NCBI GenBank assembly: GCA_964513075.1
Contig: CAZELR010000009.1
Location: forward strand, 1-64,000
Reading direction: 5' to 3'
Source: DAOUBP01 sp964513075
GTDB taxonomy: Bacteria > Chloroflexota > Anaerolineae > CG2-30-64-16
DNA: 64,000 nt
Below are positions 8,642 to 18,084 of this stretch, piece by piece. Made by a program: the position numbers and the translations under genes. Within the stretch, counting starts at the first letter, position 1, and the number at the start of each line of letters is the position of its first letter. Below the pieces are notes generated by a model. The model searched no databases. It was not told the origin of the DNA and saw only the letters and a program-made list of their open reading frames with translations.

Positions 8642-10989
8642 GCACTCCCTACAAACCCCGAGTCGAGCGCCGCTTCATCGGCGGCTATCGCCCGCGGATC
8701 GACGCTGTCGAAAAGGCGCATGGTCGCGCACCCTATGCCGATGATATGATCTCGGAGCGCAGCTACCCCGGCCTGCTTCATGCGCGGGTGCTGCGCAGCC
8801 CATACCCGCGGGCCAGGATTGTGAGCCTCGATACCAGCAAAGCCGCCCAATTGCCCGGCGTCAAGGCCATCCTGACGTATCAGGATCCCGAGGTCGCGCG
8901 CCTCAAACCGACTAATGCCGGCTGGACCGATGCGGTCGACACAGTGAGCTACGAAAACATGATGTGGCGCAAATTCCGTGACCGCCGCGTACTGGGCGAT
9001 TATGCGACCTGGGCCGGCGACGAGGTGGGGGTTGCCATTGCGGCTGAGACTGCGCAGATCGCCGAAGAGGCTTTGCGGCTGGTCGAGGTCAAGTGGGAAA
9101 AACTGCCGTTTGTGCTCGATCCGCTGGCAGCGATGGCTCCCGGCGCGCCGGTCATCCATCCCGAGATCGCGGCGCACAACGTGCTTCCGCCCGACCCGAT
9201 CGGCGGCCCCGATGTCTTCCTGGTCAAAGGCGACGTGGAGGCGGGCTTTGCCGCGGCCGATGTCGTCGTCGAGATGGACACCAGCCATCACAACCCGACG
9301 CAGGGCGCGCTGGATCCCTGGTGCTGCATGGCCCAATGGCAAGACGACCGGGTGACCATTGTGTCCAACTCCTACGCCGCGGACCAGACCCGGATGCACG
9401 TCAGCCAGATGCTAGAGCTGCCGATCCACAAGGTGCGAGTCATCAGCAAGTATGTAGGCGGGCAGTTCGGTCGCGGAGACACCGGCGATCAACCGTTCTT
9501 TCTTTTCACGGCGCTGCTGGCGAAACGGGCCGGTCGGCCCGTGAAGTTCAAGCACACGCGGCGCGATAGCTTTCACGATACTCGGCAACCGGCGCTGTAC
9601 CATTGCAAGGTAGGGGCAAAGGCTGACGGCGTCATCACTGCACTCCATTTCAAATCTATCGGTGACATCGGCGCGCACGCTGACCATTCGGTTTTTGCGC
9701 TCAAATTTGCCCCGGCCGAGATCTCCGAAGCCGCGCTGGCTCCGATTCCTAACATCAAGATGGAATCCTACGCGGTCTACACCAATCACATCCCCGGCTG
9801 CATGATGCGCGGGGTGGGCAATTCCCAGTTCAACTTCGTCTTTGGCCGGATGGTGGATGCTCTGGCCGAGCGGCTGGACATGGACCCCATCACATTAGCG
9901 ATCAAGAATTTCGGGCACGAGTGGGGATCTTGCCCGGATCAAAGCCTGACCGCCGTGCTGGAAACGGGCGCCGCGCGCATCGGGTGGCGTGAGAAACGGC
10001 ATCAGCCCGGCGCCGGCCCGTTGTACGAGGGTGTGAAGCGGCGCGGGGTCGGCTTCTCGTTGCATCCCGGCTGGCACGCTGAATGGCAGGAGGAACGCCG
10101 CGGCCAGGTGCAAGCCAAAGTCACTCTTTACCCTGACGGCACGGTCACGCTGGATGCGCCCACCGTGGAGACCGGCACCGGTTCCAACACGTGCAATGTG
10201 CTTGGCTGTGCCGAGGCCCTTGGCTTCCTGGGCGTCCGACCCGAGGACGTCACCTGGGTTTCGACCGTAGACACCGACGCGGGCATGCGCGACTGCGTGC
10301 AAACGGACAGCGCGGTCGCCTTCTTGCAGTCCGAGGTGCTGGCGGTGGTGGCCCAGGAGTTGAAAGCGAAGCTGCTGGCACTTGCGGCGCCTGTCCTCGG
10401 GGTCCCTGCCGACCGGCTGACCATCAGCGAAGGCAGGGTTGCGGGACCGGAGCACAGCATCGGCGTCAAGGAGCTGTTGTGGCAGGGCGACCTGGTGCCG
10501 CTATCGGTGATGGTGAGCCGGCGGCCGGCAGGCGAGCGGACCGGCGTCCCATACATTGCCAGCTTTGCCGAAGTGGAGGTGGACACCTCAACCGGCCGCA
10601 CGCAGGTGCTCAAGCTCATCATTATCAACGACTGTGGCACGGTCATGTACGCCTCCGGCGCCGAGGCGCAGCAGATCGGCGGACAGGTGATGGCCATCGG
10701 CGAAGCGTTGACCGAGGAGCTCGTCTACGATCCGGTGCGCGGGGTGCCGCTGAACTTCAACTTCATCGACTACAAGATCCCTACGATGGCCGACATGCCG
10801 GAGATCGAGCCGGTGCTCCTGGAGGTGTGGCGGGGCGCGGGCGAGTACGGCGCGTGCGGCATCGGTGAGGGCACGCTGACATGCACCCCGCGAGCCATCG
10901 CCAACGCGGTCTACAACGCCATCGGGGCGCGTGTCGACGAGATTCCGATCACGCCCGAAAAGGTGCTGCGGGCGTTGGGCCGGATTTGA
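8638..10989 (+). CDS. Molybdenum hydroxylase large (molybdopterin) subunit
   Basis: The catalytic Mo-cytosine/molybdopterin subunit, 783 residues, normal for the family. The N-terminal a/b hammerhead domain (about 15-130) includes HARVLRSPYPRARI. The Mo-cofactor domain follows, with GGQFGRGD, the MMRGVGNSQ segment (usual RGxGxPQ) and the C-terminal GACGIGEGTL segment, which contains the Glu in the position of the catalytic base. GAGGAGG precedes the ATG, and the gene overlaps the small subunit. The three subunits here follow the order small, large, FAD. The substrate cannot be named from these motifs. Confidence 0.92.
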   Translation: MSTPYKPRVERRFIGGYRPRIDAVEKAHGRAPYADDMISERSYPGLLHARVLRSPYPRARIVSLDTSKAAQLPGVKAILTYQDPEVARLKPTNAGWTDAVDTVSYENMMWRKFRDRRVLGDYATWAGDEVGVAIAAETAQIAEEALRLVEVKWEKLPFVLDPLAAMAPGAPVIHPEIAAHNVLPPDPIGGPDVFLVKGDVEAGFAAADVVVEMDTSHHNPTQGALDPWCCMAQWQDDRVTIVSNSYAADQTRMHVSQMLELPIHKVRVISKYVGGQFGRGDTGDQPFFLFTALLAKRAGRPVKFKHTRRDSFHDTRQPALYHCKVGAKADGVITALHFKSIGDIGAHADHSVFALKFAPAEISEAALAPIPNIKMESYAVYTNHIPGCMMRGVGNSQFNFVFGRMVDALAERLDMDPITLAIKNFGHEWGSCPDQSLTAVLETGAARIGWREKRHQPGAGPLYEGVKRRGVGFSLHPGWHAEWQEERRGQVQAKVTLYPDGTVTLDAPTVETGTGSNTCNVLGCAEALGFLGVRPEDVTWVSTVDTDAGMRDCVQTDSAVAFLQSEVLAVVAQELKAKLLALAAPVLGVPADRLTISEGRVAGPEHSIGVKELLWQGDLVPLSVMVSRRPAGERTGVPYIASFAEVEVDTSTGRTQVLKLIIINDCGTVMYASGAEAQQIGGQVMAIGEALTEELVYDPVRGVPLNFNFIDYKIPTMADMPEIEPVLLEVWRGAGEYGACGIGEGTLTCTPRAIANAVYNAIGARVDEIPITPEKVLRALGRI

Positions 10990-10998
10990 GGTGATATC

Positions 10999-13362
10999 AT
11001 GACGCTGCAATCATTCAACTACATTCCGGCCGACACGCTGCAGGCAGCGGAAGCCTTGCTCAAGGAACATGGGGGGCACGCCGCGGTGCTTGCGGGCGGC
11101 ACCGACCTGCTTGGTGCGCTTAAGGACGCCATCCACGATGACCCGCCGCAGGTGCTCATCGGTCTCAAGCCGGCAGCCGAGCTGCGCTATGTGATCGCGG
11201 AGCCCGCCGAATTGCGTATCGGCGCGCTCACGACCCTGGGCGAGATCGCGAAGCATCCGGTTATCCGGCAGGACTATGCACTCCTCGCTGAAGCAGCCCG
11301 CAGCGTCGCCTCGCCGCAAATTCGTAACGTTGCAACCCTTGCGGGCAACCTGTGCCAGGAACCGCGCTGCTGGTATTACCGCAATCCTGAGAACAATTTC
11401 GACTGCCTGCGCAAGGGCGGCCGGTGGTGCGATGCGCTCTTTGCCGAGAATCGCTACCACTCCATTTACGGCGGCATGTGCGTCAGCGCGGCGCCGTGCG
11501 TCACCGGGTGCCCCATCCACAACGAGATCCCGGCTTACATGGCGCAGCTCCGTGAGGGCAAGCTGGCCGAGGCGGTCGCCATCCTGATGCGCACCAATCC
11601 GCTGCCGGCCATCACGGGCCGGGCGTGTGCGCATCCTTGCGAATCGGACTGCAACCGCCATGACTACGATGAGTCGGTGTCGATCCGCGACGTGGAGCGC
11701 ACCTTGGGCGATTATGCCTTGGCACACGCCGCCGAGTTCTACACTGCACCCGCGACCGAAACGGGGAAGCGGGTCGCGGTGGTGGGCGCGGGACCGGCCG
11801 GTCTGACCGCGGCCTACTTCCTGCGCAAGCTGGGACATGACGTGACGGTATACGATCGGATGCCGGAGGCGGGCGGCATGCTGACCTACAGCATCCCAGC
11901 CTACCGCTTGCCCAAAGCCGTGGTGCGAGAGCAGGTGACCGTGTTGGCTGGCATGGGCATCCGGTTCGAGTTGGGCGCCAATATCGGCGGCCCAGGCCTG
12001 ACCCTGGGTGACCTGCGAGCGCGTCATGACAGTGTGTTCCTGGCGACGGGCCTCTGGAACGGCAGAATGCTCAGGCTCGAGCGGAGTGAGCTGCTCGACT
12101 CCGGCCTGGAGTTTCTGATCGACGTCCAGCGCGGCATCCCGCGGCGCGTGGGCAAGCGCGTGTTGGTCATCGGCGGCGGCAGCGTCGCGGTGGATGTGGC
12201 AATCACTGCAAAGCGATACGGCGCAGCCGCGGTGGCGATGGCCTGTCTGGAGAGCCTCGACGTCATGCCGGCCATCCCGGAGGATATCGAGCAGGCGCAC
12301 GAGGAGGGGATCACCATCCTGCCGTCATGGGGACCGCAGCGCGTGGTGGTGCGCGATGGGAAGCTGGCCGGCATGGAGTTGGTGCGCTGCACCTCGGTCT
12401 TCGACAAGGCCGGTCGTTTCGCGCCGGCCTTCGACCCGGCGGTCACGACCGTCTTCGAGGCGGATCAGATCCTGATCGCCATCGGGCAGGCCGCGGACCT
12501 CTCGTACGGTGAGCCAGGACTGCGAACGGAACGCGGGTTCATCGTCACCGATAAGCAGACGGCGGCCACGAGTCTGGAGGGCGTTTTCGCCGGCGGTGAC
12601 GTGACCGGCGGCCCAGCAACGCTGGTGAATGCGATGGCTACCGGGCAACAGGTGGCCGCGTCCATCGACGCATATCTTGCCGGCGCGCCGGTTACGGCCG
12701 CGCCCGCCCCGTCGGGCAAGGTCCGGTTGGTCATCAACGCCGACGCACTGCCGACCAGCCGGCGTGTGCCCGAGCCGCGGTTGCCGGCATCTCAACGCAC
12801 GCTGCGCGGCGAGGATTGCGCCACCCTGGCGAACGAGGCCGTCGCGCGTGAGTCATTCCGCTGCGCCAACTGCGGGTGTGTGGCGGTCAACGCCTCGGAC
12901 CTGGCGCCGGCCCTCATCGCGCTGGGCGCGAAGGTCAGGACCACGCAGCGCATCCTGGCGGCCGAGGACCTCTTCGCGGCAGCCGAGAGCAAAACGACCG
13001 TGCTGGGTGCGGATGAGCTGATCGAGGAGATCGTGATTCCGGCGCCGCCGCCCGGCAGCCGGCAAGCCTACCTCAAGTTTCGTATCCGCAACGCCATTGA
13101 TTTTCCCATCGTCAGCGTTGCGTTTTGTGCAGCAATCTCAGGGGGCAGATTCCGTGAATCCAGGGTGGTGCTGGGAGCGGTCGCGCCCGTGCCGCTGAGA
13201 ATGGCCGCAGTCGAGGCGTTGTTAGAGGGCAAGGAGCCTGGCGAGGCGCTGGCGCAAGAAGCCGGGAGACTGGCAGTCCGTGACGCGCAACCATTAGCGC
13301 AGAACAAGCTTAAGGTTGAGGTGGTGAAGGGCCTTCTGCGAAAGCTGCTGGCGTCCGCCTAA
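10999..13362 (+). CDS. Molybdenum hydroxylase FAD subunit with nested GltD/DPD-like NAD(P)H oxidoreductase
   Basis: A 787-residue protein with an unusual nested architecture. Residues 1-160 are the N-terminal part of a CO/xanthine dehydrogenase FAD subunit (LAGGTDLL, 31-38; ATLAGNLC, 112-119; RYHSIYGG, 152-159). Residues about 161-626 are a complete glutamate synthase small subunit/dihydropyrimidine dehydrogenase-like module: a Fe-S domain (CVTGCP at 167-172; CAHPCESDC at 210-218), an FAD fold VVGAGPAGLTAA (261-272), an NAD(P) fold VIGGGSVAVDVA (390-401) and the second FAD motif GVFAGGDVTGGPATLVNAMATG. From about 627 (CVAVNASDLAPALIALGA) the original FAD subunit resumes and ends with the C-terminal domain (LGAVAPVPLRMAAVEALLEG). 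The inserted module would add two further cofactor sites and nucleotide binding. Confidence 0.9.
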   Translation: MTLQSFNYIPADTLQAAEALLKEHGGHAAVLAGGTDLLGALKDAIHDDPPQVLIGLKPAAELRYVIAEPAELRIGALTTLGEIAKHPVIRQDYALLAEAARSVASPQIRNVATLAGNLCQEPRCWYYRNPENNFDCLRKGGRWCDALFAENRYHSIYGGMCVSAAPCVTGCPIHNEIPAYMAQLREGKLAEAVAILMRTNPLPAITGRACAHPCESDCNRHDYDESVSIRDVERTLGDYALAHAAEFYTAPATETGKRVAVVGAGPAGLTAAYFLRKLGHDVTVYDRMPEAGGMLTYSIPAYRLPKAVVREQVTVLAGMGIRFELGANIGGPGLTLGDLRARHDSVFLATGLWNGRMLRLERSELLDSGLEFLIDVQRGIPRRVGKRVLVIGGGSVAVDVAITAKRYGAAAVAMACLESLDVMPAIPEDIEQAHEEGITILPSWGPQRVVVRDGKLAGMELVRCTSVFDKAGRFAPAFDPAVTTVFEADQILIAIGQAADLSYGEPGLRTERGFIVTDKQTAATSLEGVFAGGDVTGGPATLVNAMATGQQVAASIDAYLAGAPVTAAPAPSGKVRLVINADALPTSRRVPEPRLPASQRTLRGEDCATLANEAVARESFRCANCGCVAVNASDLAPALIALGAKVRTTQRILAAEDLFAAAESKTTVLGADELIEEIVIPAPPPGSRQAYLKFRIRNAIDFPIVSVAFCAAISGGRFRESRVVLGAVAPVPLRMAAVEALLEGKEPGEALAQEAGRLAVRDAQPLAQNKLKVEVVKGLLRKLLASA

Positions 13363-13434
13363 ACTCGTCGCAAGGTGGAACCTACCTGTCCCGGCATCCG
13401 CCGGACAGCATACGATGCAGGGCTTATGGCGTCC

Positions 13435-14835
13435 TCAATAGGCCGCCTTGTCGAACACCGCCTTGAAGGCTGTCCGCAGTATGATTTTGAGATCCAGCCA
13501 TAGCGACCAGTTCTCGATGTACCAGAGGTCGTACTTGGTGCGTTCGGCGATAGAAGTATCACCGCGCAGGCCATTAATCTGCGCCCAGCCGGTGACGCCA
13601 GCCTTCTCGCGATGGCGCTCCATGTAACGCGGGATGCTGAGGCGAAATTGCTCGACATAAGCAGGCTGTTCGGGCCGTGGGCCGACTATGCTCATGTCAC
13701 CCATCAGCACATTGATGAACTGGGGAAACTCATCGATGGAGGTTTTGCGGATAAAGGTGCCGACACGCGTGCGGCGCGGGTCGTTGGCGGTCGTCCAGCC
13801 GGGCCCGTTGGCTTCAGCGTCGACGCGCATCGAGCGGAACTTGAGCATCTTGAAAGGCTTCGCGTCCAGCCCCATCCGTTCTTGCACAAAAAACACCGGG
13901 CCGGGGGAGTCCAGCTTGACCAGGATGGCTGTGAGCATCATCAGCGGCGAAGTGGCCGTCAGGAACGCACTGCTGAACAGCAGATCGACGATACGTTTCA
14001 GGGTCAGTTTCCAGCCACGTAACGCTACGTCGCGAATCGTCAGCAGCGGCAGCCCTGCCAGGTCGCTGATGGTCACTTCGGACGCCATGATCTGAAAGAC
14101 ATCGGGGAAGACGCGGATGCTGACCTTCTCCCGCTCGCACTGAGAGACGATGCCTACTAGCTCCTCGTGCGAGGCCTCGGGCAGGCCGATGATGACCTCG
14201 CTGACATCCTGCTCCGCGATAATTTTCGGGAGATCTCCGACGGCGCCTAAAACGGGCAAATTCATCACTTTTGCTGCGGTCGGTTGCGCATCGGCCGCAG
14301 CCGCTTCGATGAACCCGATCACGTGATAGCCCAGGCCGGGGGTTTGCTGGAACTTCTGCAGCACCATGCGACCGACCTCACCCGTTCCGACAATCAGCAC
14401 GCGCTCAGCGCCGATCCCTCGGCTTTGCAGGATGCGCTGCACCCGCCCATGCAGCGCGCGCCCCAGGATGATTAGCACGATGCCCGCGCCCCAGGCCAGC
14501 ACGATCATGGAGCGCTGATATTGCAGGGTCTCGCGCAGCACGAACGAGATAAACGCAATTGTGATCAAGGTGGCGCCGGACACCGCGCCCACCAGCCGGT
14601 AGGCTTCGTCCATCAGCGCTGCCGCGCGGCGCCGGTGGTAGAACTTGTAGAAGAAGAACACCGTCAGGATGGCGCCGGACTGGATCAGGGCCGGCAGCAA
14701 GTAGTCTCGAAACGGGCCGATCTCAGGCCCTTGGGTGGTCAGCCGGATCCGGTAGGCCACGAAGAACGCCAGGGCACTCATGACCATATCGGTGACCATC
14801 AGGCTGATGGCGAACCAGATGCGGGTTCCTTTCAT
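13435..14835 (-). CDS. Polyprenyl-phosphate sugar phosphotransferase (exopolysaccharide initiation)
   Basis: A 466-residue membrane enzyme that transfers a sugar-1-phosphate to undecaprenyl phosphate to begin exopolysaccharide repeat synthesis. Four N-terminal hydrophobic helices (about 1-130) precede a nucleotide-binding-like domain (VLIVGTGEVGRMVLQKF). The C-terminal bacterial sugar transferase domain begins with KRIVDLLFSSAFL and has LVKLDSPGPVFFVQERMG, KFRSMRVDAE, KTSIDEFPQFINVLMGDMSIVGPRPEQP and the final KPGVTGWAQINGLRG-like segment (KAGVTGWAQINGLRG). It overlaps the glycosyltransferase gene by four bases. WcaJ/WbaP-type; the sugar is not determinable. Confidence 0.92.
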   Translation of the reverse strand: MKGTRIWFAISLMVTDMVMSALAFFVAYRIRLTTQGPEIGPFRDYLLPALIQSGAILTVFFFYKFYHRRRAAALMDEAYRLVGAVSGATLITIAFISFVLRETLQYQRSMIVLAWGAGIVLIILGRALHGRVQRILQSRGIGAERVLIVGTGEVGRMVLQKFQQTPGLGYHVIGFIEAAAADAQPTAAKVMNLPVLGAVGDLPKIIAEQDVSEVIIGLPEASHEELVGIVSQCEREKVSIRVFPDVFQIMASEVTISDLAGLPLLTIRDVALRGWKLTLKRIVDLLFSSAFLTATSPLMMLTAILVKLDSPGPVFFVQERMGLDAKPFKMLKFRSMRVDAEANGPGWTTANDPRRTRVGTFIRKTSIDEFPQFINVLMGDMSIVGPRPEQPAYVEQFRLSIPRYMERHREKAGVTGWAQINGLRGDTSIAERTKYDLWYIENWSLWLDLKIILRTAFKAVFDKAAY

Positions 14836-15803
14836 GGCTTTACTCCCTGCTGCTGGCCGCGATAATGGCCCCGCAATCGGCGGCCGAACAGATCGAGCCC
14901 GCCAAAGAGTGCCACCCCGCCTCGGATCAGCCAGTCAAGCCAGAAGGGCGTAGACGCCCGATAGTGCTTCTCATAGAAGATGGTCAGCGCCCGATAGAAC
15001 TCGACCCGCGCGCGGTAGGAATAGCGGCTGGCAGCCTCTTTAATATGCAGTACGGTGACATCGGGAGTGTACCACACCTCCCACCCCGCATCTGTGATAC
15101 GTTTGGCCCAATCGAGGTCCTCACCGTACATGAAAAAGGCTTCGTCCAGCAGGCCGGCCGCCATAATCGCCTCCCGACGTACGAGCATAAACGCGCCCAC
15201 GATGGCGTCCACTTTGGTTGTTACGTCTGGGTCGAGATATGACAGGTCATAACGGGCAAACCGCGCGCTGTGGGGGAACAGCTTATCCAACTTCAGCAGA
15301 TGATAGAGCGAAGTCGTCGGCGTCGGGAAGGAGCGCCGGCAGGCCTTATCCAGAGAACCGTCCAACCGCACCAGCTTTGGGCCGGCCGCACCGGCCTGTG
15401 GATGCCTGGCCATAAAATCGACCATGCGCGCCAGTGCATCCGGCGGCAGCACGGTGTCGGGGTTGAGGAGCAGGGCGAAGCGCGGCAGCGCCTTCACTGT
15501 CGGCTCCTCTCCCGGTCCGCCAGGGGCGCGCGAGCCGCTGAATCCGAACCAGCGCAGCCCCTGGTTATTCGCTGCGGGATATCCCACGTTGGCGGCGTTA
15601 GCAATCAACTGAACGTTGGGGAACTCAGCGCGCATCATGGCGACGCTGTCGTCAGGGGACGCGTTATCCACCACGCAGATCGCCAGCGTCAGGTTGCCCG
15701 TGCTGGCAAACACGGAATGCAAGCAGTCGCGCAACAGCGCGCTGGTGTTGTAGTTGACGATGACGATAGCCAGGTCGGTGGAGCCAGATGGCAACTCGTT
15801 CAT
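14832..15803 (-). CDS. Family 2 glycosyltransferase
   Basis: A 323-residue GT-A glycosyltransferase of the rhamnosyltransferase-like group. The N-terminus IVIVNYNTSALLRDCLHSV, the VVDNASPDDSV nucleotide-binding segment, LLNPDTVLPPDAL (the DxD-equivalent region) and GEDLDWAKRITDAGWEVWYTPD are typical. A short hydrophobic stretch near the C-terminus may associate with the membrane. It lies first in the operon with the sugar phosphotransferase, and probably adds a residue to the exopolysaccharide unit. A good promoter lies at 15815-15843. Confidence 0.9.
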   Translation of the reverse strand: MNELPSGSTDLAIVIVNYNTSALLRDCLHSVFASTGNLTLAICVVDNASPDDSVAMMRAEFPNVQLIANAANVGYPAANNQGLRWFGFSGSRAPGGPGEEPTVKALPRFALLLNPDTVLPPDALARMVDFMARHPQAGAAGPKLVRLDGSLDKACRRSFPTPTTSLYHLLKLDKLFPHSARFARYDLSYLDPDVTTKVDAIVGAFMLVRREAIMAAGLLDEAFFMYGEDLDWAKRITDAGWEVWYTPDVTVLHIKEAASRYSYRARVEFYRALTIFYEKHYRASTPFWLDWLIRGGVALFGGLDLFGRRLRGHYRGQQQGVKP

Positions 15804-15814
15804 AGGTATCGCGC

Positions 15815-15843
15815 ATTATAGCATGGGCCGCGGCGCAGAGCAA
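15815..15843 (-). promoter_or_regulatory. Extended -10 promoter for the glycosyltransferase operon
   Basis: On the minus strand TTGCTC (15838-15843), 17 bases, TATAAT (15815-15820) preceded by TGC (an extended -10). It is 12 bases upstream of the glycosyltransferase start, implying a very short leader. Confidence 0.6.
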
Positions 15844-15872
15844 TTGCTTGAAGTGCGTGTTCATGATAGAAT
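15844..15872 (+). promoter_or_regulatory. Possible promoter for the surface-protein gene
   Basis: TTGCTT (15844-15849), 17 bases, TAGAAT (15867-15872), about 85 bases upstream of the surface-protein ATG and abutting the divergent promoter. Confidence 0.45.
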
Positions 15873-15957
15873 GTGGCCCAGGAATATCGAGCTGGGGAGT
15901 TCGTGAGGCTGGTGTGGCCGGTCTTCCACCCAGCCACGAGCGGAGGAGCTAAGCCAG

Positions 15958-18045
15958 ATGAATACGTTGTGGCGTGCGCTTGGCGGCCTCTGTGCCGCGA
16001 TTCTGGTCATGGCGACCGGGTTCGGCGTGGGGGTGTCACCGGCCCGGGCCGAGGTTTGCACCGAGTGGCTGGTCGACGGCGGTTTTGAGACGAACGCCGG
16101 TTGGCAGCTCGGTCCGAGCCCCGTTATGCCGCAATATGTCACTTATACCAAGCATGGCGGCTACCGGTCGTTGTCGTTGGGCATCACCAGCGGCGCGAAC
16201 ATTGAGAGCTTTTCGTCGGCGCGCCAGCAGGTGCTTATTCCGGCCTCAGCTCCCCAAGTGCTGCTCTCCTTCTGGTTCTATGCTATGGCCGACTCGCCCG
16301 CAACCACCGACTATATGGAGGTCGTGCTGTTGGACGCCACCGGCACTGCGATCCTGAACAAGCCCTGGCGCTCGCACAACGACAGCCGTATCTGGAACCA
16401 ACTGACCTTCGATCTGACGCCGTGGCGCGGCCAGACGGTGCAGCTCTATTTCAACGTCTACAACGATGGCGTCGGCGGCCGCGCAGCCATGTTCCTGGAT
16501 GACGTCTCGCTGGCTTCGTGCAGCGGCGTAGCGGCGCCCACCAGTACGGTGACGCCCACCAGCGGTCCGATGAGTCCGACCTCCACGCCCAGCCCAACGG
16601 CCACCCCCGGCTGCGTGGAGGTCGTGGTGGACGGCAGCTTCGACAATGGCCTGGCGAATTGGCAGGTGGTGGGTGATTACGCAGGCGCCGCCTCGGTGAG
16701 CGCGCCAGTGCGCAGCGCCCCTAATGCGCTCAAGCTTGGCTCTCTAGACCAAAACCTGACCGGCCTCACCACTGTACGCCAACTCGTCACGCTCCCCCTT
16801 GGCTACCCACTGGTAACGCTGGAGGCCTGGGTCTATACTCAGGCACAGGCTGGCGCGGATGCCGACTACCAGGAGATGGCGCTGTTGAACTCGTCCGGCG
16901 GGATGCTCTACCGGCCGTGGCAGGGCCGGCAGAACAACTCGGCCTGGCAGCCGTTGATGTATAATGTTTCCGCCTTCGCCGGGCAAACGGTCTTTGTCAG
17001 CTTCAGCGTCAACAACGATGGCATCGGCGGCCGGACAGCCATGCACGTGGACGACGTCCGCCTGCGGGCCTGCACGTCAGGCGCGGCAGCCACCCCCACG
17101 CCGACCGGTACGCTCGCGCCCACCTCGACCAGGACCCCCACCGTGCCCGCAGCGACGTTGACGGCCGTGTCGCCCGGCTGCATCGACATTGCCCAGAACG
17201 GCGGCTTCGAGACCGGTTTGCACCCGTGGCAGCCTGGCGCCAGCACCCTGCAAGCGCACCTGGTGACTGCGCCGGCCGGCAGCGGCTCCTACGTGATGCA
17301 GATGGGCTCGCAGACGAAGAACCGCGATACCTACTCGTCCGTTCGCCAGACGGTGACCATGGCAGTGGGTCGCCCGCGCGTCGTCGTGAGCTTTTGGGCC
17401 TACACCTGGGCCGAGGAGCTCTCCGGGACCGATTGCCAGCAGTTTGTCCTGTTGACTCCGGGGGATGCGGTGTGGGCCGCACCATGGCGGGTGCTGAAGG
17501 ATGAGCGCGTCTGGCAGCAGCACATCTTTGATCTCCTGGACATGCCTGGACCGACATTTTCATTGTACTTCAACGCGTACAATGATGGCTTGGGGGGCCG
17601 CACTGCGCTGTTCGTGGATGAGGTGCATGCCTGGGCGTGCACTTCGGGTGCATATCCGACGGCGGAGCAGTTGAACGGCTCACCACCCGGTCCGCTGCCC
17701 CTCGTGCCCCTGTCCGGCTCCGGGGCGGAGACGACTTCGGCGCCAGCGGGGTCTCAGCGTTCACTGACGGATGTCACCGCAAGCACTCCCGAGGCCGATC
17801 TGACCCGGATTGCGCTGCAGGTGTCGCCCCAGGTTTTTGCGGGCACACGCGTGGCGACCGGAACGCCCACCTCCACGCTCGATTCATTGCCTGGCAGCGA
17901 GGCGTTGCCGTCTCTTGCGGCAACGATCCGGAACTGGCTGAGTCAAATGACTGAGCGCTTGCCGAGCGGCTGGCCGCTGCTCATCGCGCTTATCGTAGCG
18001 CTGTTGCTGTTTATCTTGGTGCGGGGCTGGCTGAGGCGGCAATAG
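15958..18045 (+). CDS. Membrane-anchored surface protein with three repeated modules
   Basis: A 695-residue protein I do not assign to a named family. It has a signal peptide (about 1-31, ending PARA), three homologous modules of about 155 residues (34-188, 219-372, 408-561) and a C-terminal transmembrane helix (672-689) followed by a basic tail. Each module opens with a DGxFExG-like segment, contains a run of beta-strand-like sequence and closes with NDGxGGRxAxxxD(D/E)V and a Cys near its end. Modules are joined by Thr/Pro/Ser-rich linkers. This resembles carbohydrate-binding-like jelly-roll modules, but that is inference. GGAGG-like sequence (gcggaggagc) precedes the start. It stands divergent from exopolysaccharide genes, which fits a cell-surface role. 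Confidence 0.8.
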   Translation: MNTLWRALGGLCAAILVMATGFGVGVSPARAEVCTEWLVDGGFETNAGWQLGPSPVMPQYVTYTKHGGYRSLSLGITSGANIESFSSARQQVLIPASAPQVLLSFWFYAMADSPATTDYMEVVLLDATGTAILNKPWRSHNDSRIWNQLTFDLTPWRGQTVQLYFNVYNDGVGGRAAMFLDDVSLASCSGVAAPTSTVTPTSGPMSPTSTPSPTATPGCVEVVVDGSFDNGLANWQVVGDYAGAASVSAPVRSAPNALKLGSLDQNLTGLTTVRQLVTLPLGYPLVTLEAWVYTQAQAGADADYQEMALLNSSGGMLYRPWQGRQNNSAWQPLMYNVSAFAGQTVFVSFSVNNDGIGGRTAMHVDDVRLRACTSGAAATPTPTGTLAPTSTRTPTVPAATLTAVSPGCIDIAQNGGFETGLHPWQPGASTLQAHLVTAPAGSGSYVMQMGSQTKNRDTYSSVRQTVTMAVGRPRVVVSFWAYTWAEELSGTDCQQFVLLTPGDAVWAAPWRVLKDERVWQQHIFDLLDMPGPTFSLYFNAYNDGLGGRTALFVDEVHAWACTSGAYPTAEQLNGSPPGPLPLVPLSGSGAETTSAPAGSQRSLTDVTASTPEADLTRIALQVSPQVFAGTRVATGTPTSTLDSLPGSEALPSLAATIRNWLSQMTERLPSGWPLLIALIVALLLFILVRGWLRRQ

Positions 18046-18084
18046 AGACCTGTCTGAAAATTTGAATGACCATAGGAGATTCAG

